From: Cryptomeria japonica
Lineage: Eukaryota; Streptophyta; Pinopsida; Cupressales; Cupressaceae
NCBI RefSeq assembly: GCF_030272615.1
Contig: NC_081408.1
Location: 765,390,330-765,450,329, forward strand
Length of the DNA: 60,000 nt
Reading direction: 5' to 3'
This document shows, one piece after another, positions 1 to 10,811 of the stretch (positions are counted from its first letter, which is position 1; every line of letters starts with the position of its first letter). Position numbers and translations under genes: made by a program. The notes beneath the pieces are model-generated. The model worked only from the letters and a program-made list of their open reading frames with translations. It was not told the DNA's origin and did no database searches.

Positions 1-1796
1 TTTTTGGTGGATTTGTAGATCCACACTTAGCTTGACACAAAAATAAAAGGAAAAGGTGGATTTTAGGAATTTCGCTCTGGACCCTTTGGAAGGGTCATGA
101 GCGAAATTCACCTTCTTGAGTCTTATTTCATCATTTTTCCACTTCAATTCACCTCAAAGGTCAAGGAAACGTTACTCCATTCCTCTCTAGGCCAAAAAAA
201 ACCAAAAGTTTGACTTGCTTTGAAGGGGAAATAGGTGATCTTAGGAAGGGTCCAGAGCGAAATTCTAGTTTTTGCTCAATTCCTTCACATTTATTGATCA
301 CTAGCAACTCAAAGTCATTCCTAAGGATAAATCCAATCCTATCTCACCCTGACCCACACTTGACTTGGCACAAAACTGGGAGAAAAGAGTGGTTTTGTGG
401 AATTTCGCTCTGGACCATTTGGAAGGGTCAAGAGCGAAATTTACTTTCTAGGCTTGATATTTCATCTTTTCAACTCCAATCTTCTTCGCAAGGCAAATAT
501 ACACCACTCCATTTGCATCCACGCCATAAGAACCAAGGTCTTGACCTTATCTAAGGAGAAAATGGGTGTTTTCAAGAATTTTGCTCTGGACCCTTTGGAA
601 GGGTCAGGAGTGAAATTCAAGTTTTAGGCTAAAATTCTTCATCTCCTCCACCTTAAGTCACTCCCTAAGGCAAAAAACATGTCAAACACTTCCCAACATG
701 CCTTAGAAACTAAGAACTTGGTCATAACAAAGAGCAAAGTGGAGGAAAAGTGGATTTCGCTCTGGACCCTTTGGAAGGGTTAGGAGCGAAATTCCTACTT
801 GGGCTCATTTCTCACCTTTTTCCTCCCTTTCTTGGCTTGAATATGACTTCTTAGGCCTCCTCCTACCATCATCAAGTAAAATTGCTCTCAAGGTGGCATT
901 TATTTCAAGGCCTAAGTGAGAAAATAAGGTCATTCAAGAATTTCGTTCTGGACCCTTTGGAAGGGTCAGGAGCGAAATTCATATTTAGGCTCAAATCTTG
1001 ACTTCATTTCTCACATTTCTTCATCCAAACAAGTGTTTTGCCCTCAATAATGCCTGGGAATGAGTTAGTTCTAAGTTTGGGTCAAAGTAGAATGTCTTAT
1101 GGAGAATTTCGCTCTGGACCCTTTGGAAGGGTCGAGCGAAATTGAAATTCGCTTTAGACCCTTTGGAAGGGTCAGGAGCGAAATTTGACATTTTGGTCTC
1201 TCTGTCAGGATTCATGTATGGAATATAACATTTAAGTATAAGAAACATTTCCTTATATCTTTCTTCTTTCTTATACTTTAAGTTATATTCCATATATACT
1301 GTCAAGATGTTTGAGAGCGGTTTCAGACCTCCGGGAGTTACAATGCAAAATCTAGTTTTTGGAGGATTCTTCAATTTTCCAGACTTAGTCAAATTTCAGG
1401 ATCAGGATGGCATTCCAGACTTAGCCAAATTTCAGGGCATTTGAAGATCAGGATGACATTCCAGACTTCATCACTCACCAACTTGACCTAACTCAGACCT
1501 TCAAAGATGATATTCACTCACCAAGCTTCATTGACCTCTTGAAACTCAAACAAGACACTATTAGCAACAAGAGCAAAACTAGGCCTAAGGGACACTTTCA
1601 AAGAAATCTTGACTTGGAGCACCTGCTGACTCTCCTTGGCTCAAGCAGAGCCTACCATCCTAGTGATCCCTTTGGCAACACTCAGCATGCAAAGGCTAAT
1701 AGAACAAAACCCTAAAAGACCTAGAAAACAAACCCGAGAAGGCAAAAAGTAGGGGTCCCCATTTGCAATGGGGCGATGTGTGAATACGTCACAACA
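1..1796 (-). mobile_element. Hairpin-family long LTR, truncated by window start
   Basis: This is the 5' part (minus-strand sense) of the long LTR family found complete at 4354-8227, 18243-27271 and 32306-37011. The terminus at 1796 reads, on the minus strand, TGTTGTGACGTATTCACACA followed by the C-run/G-run hairpin typical of the family. Inward come a spacer shared with 36670-36960 and then an array of palindromes (about 73-1190). The promoter end lies outside the window, so solo versus full-length cannot be decided. The next bases are ACGCC; the matching duplication would lie before position 1. Confidence 0.85.
60..1195 (-). repeat. U3 palindrome array, about 8 units
   Basis: Copies of the 41-nt imperfect palindrome have the CGCT core near 73, 406, 582, 758, 944, 1110 and 1150, plus a half unit (second arm only) near 247. 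Spacing is mostly 166-186 bp. The last two units are only 40 bp apart; the same close pair ends the array at 36595/36631. Each unit has 10-bp outer arms (AATTTCGCTC / GAGCGAAATT) and 7-bp inner arms around a 3-nt loop. Confidence 0.9.
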
Positions 1797-3167
1797 ACGC
1801 CCAAAATCATTTAAGTGATTTAATAGAAATCACTTTATAATATTAAGTGGCTTTTTAATTTAATAAAGTCACTTTATGACTTTATAATTACCATATAAGT
1901 TAATTAAATAACTTAGCCACTAGAATATTAATATCTCCTTCATTATTCAGTCTTTTGACGTGTCGTCTGAAGCTGGAGTCAATACTAAATAACCCCCATG
2001 TAGGTGCCCTGACTAAAAATAACACAACTGCTAGATTGACTTACTAAAAATAGTAAGTCCCTCAACTAAGCCCACACACCAACTGCTAAGGCCCTGGAAC
2101 CAGTGTTCCACGAGGACGTGTCCCCCCCCCCCCCTTTTTGTCCGTGTCTCCTAGACGGGGGGACGGGGACGTGATGTCCCCCGCTGTCCCGCCACTGCCA
2201 CCCAAGTGCCGCCGGAGACGGGGAGACGTCTCCGCGTCTCCCAGATAGACATGGAGACGCCTCCACGTCTCCTTGGGAGACGTTTGGGTGTCTCCCCGTC
2301 CTTCAAGAGACGTGCAGACGTCTCTCAAGGGACGGGGAGGTGCCCAAATGTCTCCTGTCGCCTCCACGTATATGCAATGTTTAAAATTAAAATTTTAAAA
2401 AAAGTGACTTTTTAAGTTTTTTGGGGGTTAAGGGATAACTCTAATTGGACATGGGCCAATAGAAAAATAACACCCAACGCCTTTAGAAAATAATAAAAGT
2501 ATTTTTTGCCTCGTGGGGCACTGCCCCTCGACCCCGCCCTGGAACGCGCAAGGGGTGTTGCCCCTTGACCCTAACTTGGGGGCAACCCCCGTTGAAAAAT
2601 ATAGGGGGAAACAACACCAATAGAAGTAGGAAAAATCTAACCTCTGAGTCTGATTAGGCTCCATATAACAACACAACTTAGAAATCTTAGTAATTGGTAT
2701 TTAGATTTAGTATTTCAAATTTCCTATAGTCTCATTTGAAAATGTAATTCTTATACTGTAATATTGTCATACATCTTTTCAAAACCAGTTTTTCAAGTAC
2801 TATATATATATGTATAACTATATCAGCACCACCACCCCGCCACCCCCCCGCTGTCCCCAAACTTAGGCCCTTGGTCTCCCCGTCCCGGAAACGCGTCCCC
2901 GCGTCCCCCCTTCCCCAACTCCCGTGGAACACTGCCTAGAACTGAATCCAAGACTGAACTGAAGAAGTGAAACTACCACTGAGACTCTCTATCTAGAACA
3001 TGTTAGCCTACAAGAGTCAAAATAATAGGCTAATCCCTCGAACTCTAATGCTCACGAAAATGGGGACATTACAAAAAAACCTAGCAATTCAAAAAGTGCT
3101 GAAATATTTGTAAATTTATTGATTATTTGTTTGTTTTTTATTTATGTCAAATATAATATGTAGAAAG
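1797..3167. other. Old non-coding mosaic between two LTR elements
   Basis: No supported gene. Near 3062-3073 the minus strand reads TGTAATGTCCCC, resembling the LTR-like start TGTAATGACCCC at 40976, so this may be the remnant of an LTR running down towards 1800; its other end was not found. The segment is split by the hAT-like element at 2101-2934. Small reading frames here come from GC-rich repeat sequence. Confidence 0.5.
2101..2934. mobile_element. Non-autonomous hAT-like transposon, 834 bp
   Basis: The inverted termini are CAGTGTTCCACG at 2101-2112 and its exact reverse complement at 2923-2934. Flanks are CCTGGAAC (2093-2100) and CCTAGAAC (2935-2942), an 8-bp target duplication with one change, as expected for hAT. 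The interior has no transposase. It is GC-rich at both ends, with GACG/GTCTCC-type subterminal repeats and C-runs, and holds a G/C-run module (about 2430-2650) similar to one inside the hAT derivative near 24340-24515. Mobilisation would need a transposase from elsewhere. Confidence 0.85.
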
Positions 3168-3494
3168 TGTTTACTGTTTTGTTTGATAAAATGAATACAT
3201 GAATTAATAATAGAGATGACAATACATAATAGATACAAGAGTAAAATATCTTTATTTGCCCATGAAATATTACAATAGAAGACCAGAGATGGTCAATGAA
3301 GGATTAGAGTTGATCGACTAGATTAGTTGCCTTCCTTAACAATATACTATCTATTTAAAAGACCCAACGATTGCCGAGAGGAACACAACCGTCAACTAAC
3401 CGATGCTTATTACTACTCGAAGCCGACAAACAACTAATACAGTCAAATAATCAATATTATCAAAACATGATATAGATATTGTACATCGACCACA
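3168..3494 (-). repeat. 3' LTR of the gag-protease element
   Basis: It aligns end to end with 14626-14952, e.g. shared stretches GAATACATGAATTAATAATA and GAAGACCAGAGATGG. On the minus strand it starts TGTGGTCGATGTAC and ends in CA. Directly upstream on that strand is a G-run followed by TAGATGA, a plausible polypurine tract at about 3495-3510. Confidence 0.85.
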
Positions 3495-4353
3495 TCATCT
3501 ACCCCCCCCCAAAAAAATTGTTTCCAAACAACAAGTAAACATCAAATAATATTAGGGAAGACTACTGATGATATTGTACATGAACTTAGAAGTGTACCTT
3601 GCCAACTCGGACCATAAAAGCTCTTGGCAAATCAAATGAGTACAATGGGGGTTTGGGGGCAATGCCCCCAGTGGGGTCAAAGGGTAGTGCCCCTTGTAGG
3701 GGTTTGGGGGCATTATCCCTAGCAAGTTTGAGGGGCAACGTCCAAATTAAGACCTTCAAAACCACACAAATCTTCATGGTGCACATCATTTTCATGATTT
3801 TTTAAAAGCAAAAACAATGTTGACAAAGCCAAAAATAGAGATTTGGAGTGTTTAACCAATGTATGCAAATAATGCTTTGGGTTGACTTCTTTCCATAGAA
3901 GAGTTATTATAATTGACTAGCAAAATGTATGACTATTGATGTTGAAGCCAAAACCTATTGTTGTATACTGATGGAGTTTGAAGTTGTAATTGATTGAGCT
4001 ATATAAGAAGGGAATGAGAAAGATGTATGATGCATATTGATGTTGAATGTTGTATGATGCTGATTGATGTTGAATGTCGTACGACACCACCAAGGGATGG
4101 CCGTACATTGCAAGGTGATGGAGACTGTATGATGCAAGAGAAGAGTGGCTATACAATGCAGGAAGGGGAAGGTCGTACAACGAAGACAAGGAAGAGCCGT
4201 ATGCAAGTAGATGATATGTTGCAGAAAATTGTTGGAGCTATAGGGTATAAGTAATGGTTTAGGTTGTATGATGTATTTGCGTGTCATGTTGAGTGTTGTC
4301 ATACCATGTCATATCAGTTGAGGCTGTTGTACGATGTGAAGAGGCTGAGGTTG
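3495..4353 (-). other. 3' untranslated part of the gag-protease element, with a G-run block
   Basis: No domain was recognised. From 3647 to 3710 there are six runs of 3-5 G separated by short loops, with GGGGGCAATGCCCCC as a local palindrome; similar blocks occur near 2510-2610 and 24395-24470. From 4020 to 4200 there is a degenerate purine-rich repeat around TGATGTTGAATG. The solo LTR is inserted after GGTTG at 4349-4353. Confidence 0.5.
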
Positions 4354-4671
4354 TGTTGTGACATATTCACACATCGCCCCATTACAAATGGGACCCCTAC
4401 TTTTTTTGCTTTCTAGGGTTTGCTTTCTAGGCGTTTAGGGTTTGTCTGTTAGCCTTTGCATTTTGAGTGTCGCTAGGGGATCAATAGGATGGTAGGCTTT
4501 GCTTGAGCCAGGGGAGTCAGCAGGTGCCCCAGAATTAGGGTTTCTTTGAGAGTCTTCTTTAGGGCCTGGTTTTGCTCTTGTTGGTAATTGTGTCTGGCTT
4601 TGTGTGTGAGTCTTGATGTGTTCTTGCCTTGAGAAGTGTTTTGAAAAGTGAGGATCTTGTCCAAAAATAGG

Positions 4672-6722
4672 AATTTCGCTCCTGACCCTTCCAAAGGGTC
4701 CAGAGCGAAATTCTTCATAAGCCTCATTTTCTCCCTTGTTTTGGATACCAACCTTGTTCCATGGGCGAATTTGGGAAGGAAATAACATGTCTCTGCCTTT
4801 TGAGGTGATGGAACGTAGAAATGTGAAGGATTTTGGCCAAGATTAGGAATTTCGCTCCTGACCCTTCCAAAGGGTCCAGAGCGAAATTCACTATAATCCT
4901 CATTTACTACCTTGAATGGGCTTAAAACTTGGTTCCTCAAGTGGAAAACAATCTATATTTGCCTCTAGGAGAAGATTGAAGTTTGAAAAATGGGCAATTA
5001 AAGCCTAAATCAAGATTTTCGCTCCTGACCCTTCCAAAGGGTCCAGAGCGAAAATCAACCTAAGACTCATTTCTGGCCTTATTTGACCAAATTTTGATTT
5101 GCAAGGCATTTTGAAGGGAAGAGTAGACATGTTTGGACATTGGAAATGTTTGGAAGCTTTGAAAAAATGAAGGATTCTAGCCAAGAAGGTGAATTTCGCA
5201 CCTGACCCTTCCAAAGGGTCCAGAGCGAAATTCCTTGCAAGCCTATTCTTAAGACCTTACCTCTTGAGGTGATTTTGAGTTGGAAAAAGGAAGAATCAAG
5301 CCCAAATCATGATTTTCGCTCCTGACCCTTCCAAAGGGTCCAGAGCGAAAATCTCTCTAAGACACATTTCGTGCCTTATTTGGCCAAAATTTGATGTCCA
5401 AGGCATGATGAGATGAAGTATGAACATGTTGAAATCCTTGGAGATGATTAGAAGATTGTGGAAATGAAGAATTCTAGCCAGGAAAGGAAATTTCGCTCCT
5501 GACCCTTCCAAAGGGTCCAGGGCGAAATTCCTTATAAACCTACCTTTTGACCTTTCTTGGACATGAAATCTTATTCCTAGGGCGATGAAGGACGAAATCC
5601 TACCTTGCAAAGAAGTTTCAAGTTTAGAAAATGATGATTTTGGGTCAAAAATGAAAATTTCGCTCCTGACCCTTCCAAAGGGTCCAGAGCGAATTTTCTC
5701 AAAACCTCTTTTGCTATCAAGTTTTTTGCTAGGTTAAGTGTGGGATGAAGCAAAATCAAGAAGAGCATGCCCTTAAGAATGACTTTAAGTTGTTAAAGAC
5801 CATGACTGATGAAGGAATTGAGCCTAGACAAGATTTTTGCTCTTGACCCTTCCAAAGGGTCCAGGGCGAAAATCCTTAAAAACATTGTTTTTTCAAAATT
5901 TTGGGCAAGGCCAAGCTAGGACAAGGGTGTGAGAAGGCATTTGGAGTGCCTTAGAATGAATTTTGGTTGCCAAGAATACAAAATTGAAAGCCTAATGAAA
6001 ATTTCGCTCCTGACCCTTCCAAAGGGTCCAGAGCGAAATTTCTAAAATTCCCCTTTTTCCTTGCAACTCAAGATAAGATTTTGGTTTTTATACCATGGGA
6101 AGGAGAAAGACAAGATGTTCTATGCCTTGGAAGTGATTTGAAGTTGGAAGGATGGCAAAATAGCCCTAAAACAAGATTTCTGCTCCCGACCCTTACAAAG
6201 GGTCCAGAGTGAAAATCCTAAAATCTACCTATTCCTTTCAAATTTATGCTAAGCTATGCCTAGACCAAGGTAAAAGATGCCCTTGTGATTGCCCTTAAGT
6301 CGATGGTTGTCTCCAGAAGTGATGATTTTAGGCTAGAAGAGGAAATTCGCTCCTGACCCTTCCAAAGGGTCTAGGGCGAAAATCCTTCAATCACCTATTT
6401 TGCCTTGCAAAATCAAGATAAACTTGGGTTGGATGAGAGAAGAAAAGTGTTTCCTTGCCTTGTGAGGTGGATTGAAGTTGAAATGATGAAAAAAATGAGT
6501 TACAAACAAGAAATTCGCTCCTGACCCTTCCAAAGGGTCCAGAGCGAAAAACACTAAAACCATCCTTTTCTCCAAATTTTGTGCTAAGTTAGGCCTAGAC
6601 TAGGGTGAGAAAAACTATTTGGAATGCCTTGGAAAGATGTTTGACCATCAAAAGTGTGAATTTTGAGCTAAAGTTGGAATTTCGCTCCTAACCCTTCCAA
6701 AGGGTCTAGGGCAAAATTCTTA
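4672..6722 (+). repeat. U3 palindrome array, 13 units with alternating 167/177-bp spacing
   Basis: The palindrome cores start at 4677, 4853, 5020, 5197, 5317, 5494, 5661, 5838, 6005, 6181, 6348, 6516 and 6683. The steps are 176, 167, 177, 120, 177, 167, 177, 167, 176, 167, 168 and 167 bp. Each 41-nt unit can fold with a 10-bp outer stem (AATTTCGCTC), a 2-nt internal mismatch, a 7-bp inner stem (GACCCTT/AAGGGTC) and a 3-nt loop. Sequence between units is AT-rich and more variable. The alternation points to a dimeric repeat of about 344 bp. Confidence 0.93.
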
Positions 6723-6854
6723 TAGGGTCTGTTCCTGGAGAAATTCTTGGGCAAGTTTCATGTTGATATCTTTTCGTTGATGATTTAAGTTGAAAATGCT
6801 GTGTTGAAATGAATTTATCATGTGTCCTTAATCATCTTTTTGTTTGTCTTGCAG

Positions 6855-6960
6855 TTAAAAGGCGACCTTCTCCAGCCCAGCATCATCAAGGACGGCCTTC
6901 TCTGGTCTAGCATCATCAGGGACGACCTCTTCCAGTCTAGCATTCGAAGGAAAGGTACAC
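6855..6960 (+). repeat. 33-bp triplicate block in the hairpin LTR
   Basis: Three degenerate copies of a 33-bp unit contain CCAGCATCATCA/CTAGCATCATCA. The equivalent block in the minus-strand copy lies at about 33600-33710. A pyrimidine-rich stretch ending in CAG (TTTGTCTTGCAG, ending 6854) lies directly before it. Read in frame, both copies give an 11-residue repeat of the type DLL-x-SSI-(I)-xD. Confidence 0.7.
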
Positions 6961-7371
6961 CATCCATCCTACACATCGAAGACAAAGGAAGTTAAAGCAA
7001 GGGTTCGTTGAAGAAGCAGACAGTTTCAGAAGAGTTAATTAAAGCTAGCTTCTCAGCAACATCAAATTGAATATCTACCAAGTTACAAGTGTCAGACAAG
7101 GTGGCATCCCAGTCATCACTCCTCCAGTCAGATTGGTCCACCTCAGCGTGTCCAGATTCAATGTACTTGACTCATGGGAGATGGCACAAACTTTGATGTA
7201 TCTACCCCAACTATCCATTGGTCGAATATTCCAAAGAAGACATGTGTCCAAATAATGCAATTATTTCATTGGTCAGAATTAAGTTTGTTGTAATTTTTCA
7301 TTGTAAAATCTCGAGCATTGATCTCAAATTGATCTAAGCCATTGAATTGTATTGTGGGCACTATATAAGCC

Positions 7372-7379
7372 CTGGCTCC
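7372..7379 (+). promoter_or_regulatory. TATA box of the hairpin LTR
   Basis: CTATATAAGCCCTGGCTC lies about 0.85 kb from the LTR end. The same TATATAA plus GGCTC...CATTTGTAAA context recurs at 26408 in the second copy, and as its reverse complement at 33165-33173 in the third. This places the U3/R border just downstream of about 7380. Confidence 0.7.
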
Positions 7380-8227
7380 TCATTTGTAAAGGCTGATAGT
7401 TAGTCAATAATAGCTAATAGTTAATAGTTAGTAATAGAGGCCAGAATAGTAGAATAGCAATTAGAGTAGATTAAGAAGAGAAGGCAAGATATTGTTGCCT
7501 TAATTGTAAAGACTTCTTTTCATTGAAGATATGGTGGAATATGTTGTTTCTTTGCAATATGCATGGTCTCTTGTTGAAACTTCATTTTTTATGATAGATG
7601 ATTAGATTGAGTGAAGAAAATTGTTGAATGCACCTGTGTGGAATCTGTCTAGTCCATACCACTAGCCTCTTACTGATGGTAAGTACGCCCTGCGTGGTCA
7701 ACTGGCATAAAATGAGCTTAATCTTAAGTCGTTACATGTCTATTGTTCATGCATTATCTTGAATGGTGATCATTGTCAGATGGTGTACGATTTGAACGTA
7801 TTGGAAGCATCCCTTAGAAGATCGCACTGAGTTGGTGTTGAATTGTTCAACCTGATGGTGAGACCCAGCCCAGTAGGACTCCACCTAGTCATTCATCCAT
7901 CTTCTCGCATCCTAGATAGTAGAGTAGACTTCCTGAACCCTGCATCTTTTGCCATTTGTTTGTCTTCCAGTTAGTGAAATCCTGTGATTCTAGCAAATCA
8001 GACGTTTAGGTCGTCAAGTGTAAGTCCCCTTGTGATTCCAGCAAAAATCACATCATACCACAAAGAGCTTATCCACGAGTAGAGATCCTACATAACAGGA
8101 ACCTTGAAGCTTCTCTGATTGATCCTTTTGCGATATCTTCAGCATTCGGGAGCTTTATTCAAGAGAGGATAAGGTACCTTTAGGTATTTGATTTTGCGTT
8201 TCGTCGTGTACAAAATACACATCAACA

Positions 8228-8331
8228 GGTTGTCATATGGTATATAAATTACTCTCTTTTGCTTGTTTTATGATGTGCAAGACCTGCTGCCTTTCTCCTT
8301 TTTGTATTATATGACAAGATATTGGCTGTAC
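8228..8331 (-). other. Short piece of the gag-protease element between two insertions
   Basis: This 104-bp host segment separates the solo LTR from the hAT-like element. It begins with the second GGTTG duplication (8228-8232) and ends with the first copy of GGCTGTAC (8324-8331). No coding sequence is recognisable. Confidence 0.6.
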
Positions 8332-9085
8332 CTGTGTCACTGCATTCACCGAATTTCTGGCTTGAAGTTCGGAATTCGGCGAATCTTAAAAAAAAAAAAA
8401 AAATCGATAAAATTCACCAAGAATTCTTACGGCAAAATAAAATCGTTTGTGCCCAGCTATCGCTAGGGCAAAATGATGTAGTTTGTTGCTAGCTGCCGCT
8501 GCGTGAGCCCCTACCCAGCCTGCCTTCTCCCTTGCGCTCGCAGTGCACTGCCGGTTTTTTGTTTTTCGTTGTAAAAGAGAACTTAGGAAATTTTCATTAA
8601 TAATGTAACTTCAAGCATTACGTTTTAATGTTATTTTAAGAAATTTTCTTTCGACCATATTAATGTTCGTAACCTCTAGGTAAAAGTTGAAGTGATATTC
8701 TCTTTTACTCAGGAAAATGTGAACGTAAACGCTTTTACTTGACCAAGATTAATGTTATTTAAATATTCTTTTAGTTATTAATATTAAATATATTTAGATT
8801 TATTTATTGTTTTATAATTTTAATTTATATTAAATTTTCATTAAAAATTTAATATTTAGTATATTTAATTTATTATTATTTTAATTTATTCTTAATATGT
8901 TTATAATGCTTTCAAATCTATTTTACAATCTTAAACTATTTTGATATATTAGACATTATTTATATTTAATTTTTTTTTTATATAAGGTGAATTTAATGGC
9001 GATTTTTTTTTTGAATTTTTTGCCTTCGTCGAATTTGATCCGAATTTTATGGTTGACAAACTCGAATTCGAACGCGGTGACTTAG
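8332..9085. mobile_element. Non-autonomous hAT-like element, 754 bp
   Basis: It is flanked by perfect 8-bp copies of GGCTGTAC (8324-8331 and 9086-9093). The termini CTGTGTCACTGCATTC and, reversed, CTAAGTCACCGCGTTC match at 12 of 16 positions. The ends share the subterminal motif GAATTCG/CGAATTT. The middle (about 8570-8990) is AT-rich with poly-T tracts and has no coding sequence. Family assignment rests on duplication length and structure only. Confidence 0.8.
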
Positions 9086-9099
9086 GGCTGTACTATGTG

Positions 9100-9300
9100 A
9101 ACAGAGAATAGCTGCTGTACTATATAGTCAGACCTTTTAATGTGGTTGGGCTTTTTAATGTAGTCGGGACTTTTATGTAATCAGGCTTTCTAATCGGGCC
9201 TTTTTTGTAATTGGTTCTTATATTCGAGCGTTATATGTAATCAAGCATGTAGTTGAACATTTTAACGCATTCAAACATGTGTTTGGGCATTTTAATATTT
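9100..9300 (-). repeat. Degenerate short tandem repeat GTAATCGGGCTTTT
   Basis: About eight imperfect copies of a 15-26-bp unit around TGTAATC(A/G)GGC(C)TTTT run from 9136 to 9295. It lies in the region after the protease of the surrounding element, where RT would be expected. Confidence 0.55.
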
Positions 9301-9327
9301 TCTCCTTCGTTTAATAAATTTACATTT

Positions 9328-10400
9328 TCAATATAATATTTTTTTCCTTTTTTGTTCCAATATTTCCTTAGTTTCTAATTTTCTTTTTCTTTTCTTGTAA
9401 ATTTCGTGTGAAGTTGATTTGACCTGACAAGTATTTATGCACTCTAGGTTGAATATTTTGCTCTTAATACTCTGAGATGTACCATCAGTAATTTTGCATT
9501 CTTTTACAAAATTCGATACTTCTACTGCAATTGTCATCTTTTGTCACCCATAGACTATGCCCTGCACATGTAAGCTGTCCAACTTTTCAAAATCATTTTT
9601 CATCTGTCGCTCTTCATTGAGAGTCAGCTTCAAGAAATTTACATGTCAACGAAAATACGTCATAGTCCTCCATTTTATAGTGAAATAGGCCATGGAGAGA
9701 TTTTTTTCATTGCCTGAACATGACCGTAACTCTAAAATTCCTTCGTCATTTAGTTCCATTTGACCTTGATTCTTCCTCCATTCTTTTTCAAAGTCCGAAT
9801 TTGATGAATCCAAGGAGGTTGCTTTCTCATTGATTACTTGGTTTTTCAATTTGATTATATATTTCTGACCCTTGTTCTCAGTGGAAAGTGTATTCTTTTT
9901 CCAATTGTGAATTGCTACCAGCCAACCTCGACCCAATAATGCATTGTATACTTTTTTCCATAATGAAATGACCACAAAGTTCAACAAAAATGCTTGGGTT
10001 CCAACAATTACCTTTTGTCCTATTAAAACTCTAAGTACCTTAATACCTTGCTGATCTGCACCTACCAGTTAAAAAGTTGGGGGCCAAATGGTTGACTTGT
10101 TGGGTTTCTCCAAGTGTGTTCTGGAAGTCATTTTGTGCTAGACCCACCATCAACAATTGTATTGGTGAGGTTCCTTCCTAGAGATTCCTTCCAAGGATCT
10201 CCATGTTCACCACTATTGGTTTCTTTGTCGTGGTGACTGTGAGTAACATTGGATCAATCACTTGGTCGCCTAATAGTGGAGGTTCTAATATTGGATATTC
10301 ATTTTTACCAGATTTCAATTGGGCCATAGCATGCAACATCTCACTCTCCCTCGGTACAATAGCATTTTGAAGTTTAGGAATATTTTGTAATAAACCCACT
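9328..10400 (-). pseudogene. Retroelement protease region (decayed)
   Basis: Read from 10400 downwards, the frame gives a proline-rich linker, then VVNMEILGRNLTNTIVDGGS, resembling the beta-strand plus active-site region of plant gypsy-type retropepsins (a D-G-G in place of D-T/S-G). About 80 residues later comes NALLGRGWLVAIHNW, matching the second half (LLGRxWL). A short duplication with a frameshift lies at about 10170-10185, so the protein is broken. A lysine-rich tail without RT motifs follows (9328-9537). The neighbour upstream is gag (13.0-14.1 kb), consistent with gag-protease order. Assignment to protease is by motif only. Confidence 0.6.
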
Positions 10401-10403
10401 ACT

Positions 10404-10811
10404 TTAAATGGTACGGTAGCTTGAAGTACTTGCCTTGTAATATTTTTGTAATTGATTTGTTATCATATTTGCTTTTGCATTGGAGAGGCGGTGTTCATAA
10501 TCCATAACACTCTCCACTTTGGCCTTTCCTTCATTGAGCCTTTCTTTTTCTATATGTGGGTTTGGGTACATAGCTTTCTTTGCTCGGCCATCAATCAGGT
10601 TTGTTAGCACCTTCCAATTTTGGAAATTTTTGCAAGCATTAAGTGTTGATTTTGGTCTAATAATCTTTTCATTGATGCCGAAAGGATATGTACTTGAGGC
10701 ACAGAGTTGATGGGCACAGGCAGAGTAGACAGTGCGTGCACAGAAGAAACAACTATGCGTATAAAGGCTTTGACTATTTATCCCACATTGGTCACATAGT
10801 GGTGGTGTCAA
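10404..10811 (-). pseudogene. Unrecognised Cys-rich reading frame upstream of the protease
   Basis: An open frame of 135 codons begins with a cysteine-rich N-terminus (CDQC at residues 7-10, CFFC at 21-24) and ends in a charged segment with KERLNEGKAKVES. The second half may belong to the retroelement polyprotein that continues into the protease. The first half may be foreign sequence joined at about 10690. A minus-strand TATA-like box (CTATATAAAG) sits just upstream near 10817-10826. No family recognised. Confidence 0.35.

Larger units (their letters stand above)
4354..8227 (+). mobile_element. Complete solo LTR of the hairpin family, 3874 bp
   Basis: It starts TGTTGTGACATATTC and ends ACATCAACA, so the termini are TGTTG...CAACA. 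GGTTG occurs immediately before (4349-4353) and after (8228-8232), a perfect 5-bp target duplication. The first few hundred bases do not recur at the 3' end, and no primer-binding site, gag or pol lies inside, so it reads as one LTR rather than a whole element. Order: terminal hairpins, lead-in (to about 4670), palindrome array (4672-6720), short repeat block (6855-6960), TATA box (7372), then about 0.85 kb of R-U5. This is very long for an LTR. A full-length copy elsewhere would confirm the reading. Confidence 0.88.

Noticed and set aside
2066-2367. ORFs in the GC-rich block
   Set aside because: Overlapping frames on both strands of a repeat-rich non-autonomous transposon, with no domain.
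4672-6722. CRISPR-like pattern (regular palindromic repeats with unique spacers)
   Set aside because: Spacers are about 130 bp and related to each other, the repeats lie inside a eukaryotic LTR with its own target duplication, and no cas genes exist here.
7067-7255. Small ORF with RQGGIPVITPPV shared with 33242-33481
   Set aside because: The third LTR copy (near 26150) has a stop in the same place, so the similarity is explained by LTR sequence homology.
9646-10811. Plant pararetrovirus remnant
   Set aside because: Gag and protease pieces sit inside an element with two equal-length LTRs and a near-perfect 5-bp duplication, which fits an LTR retrotransposon.
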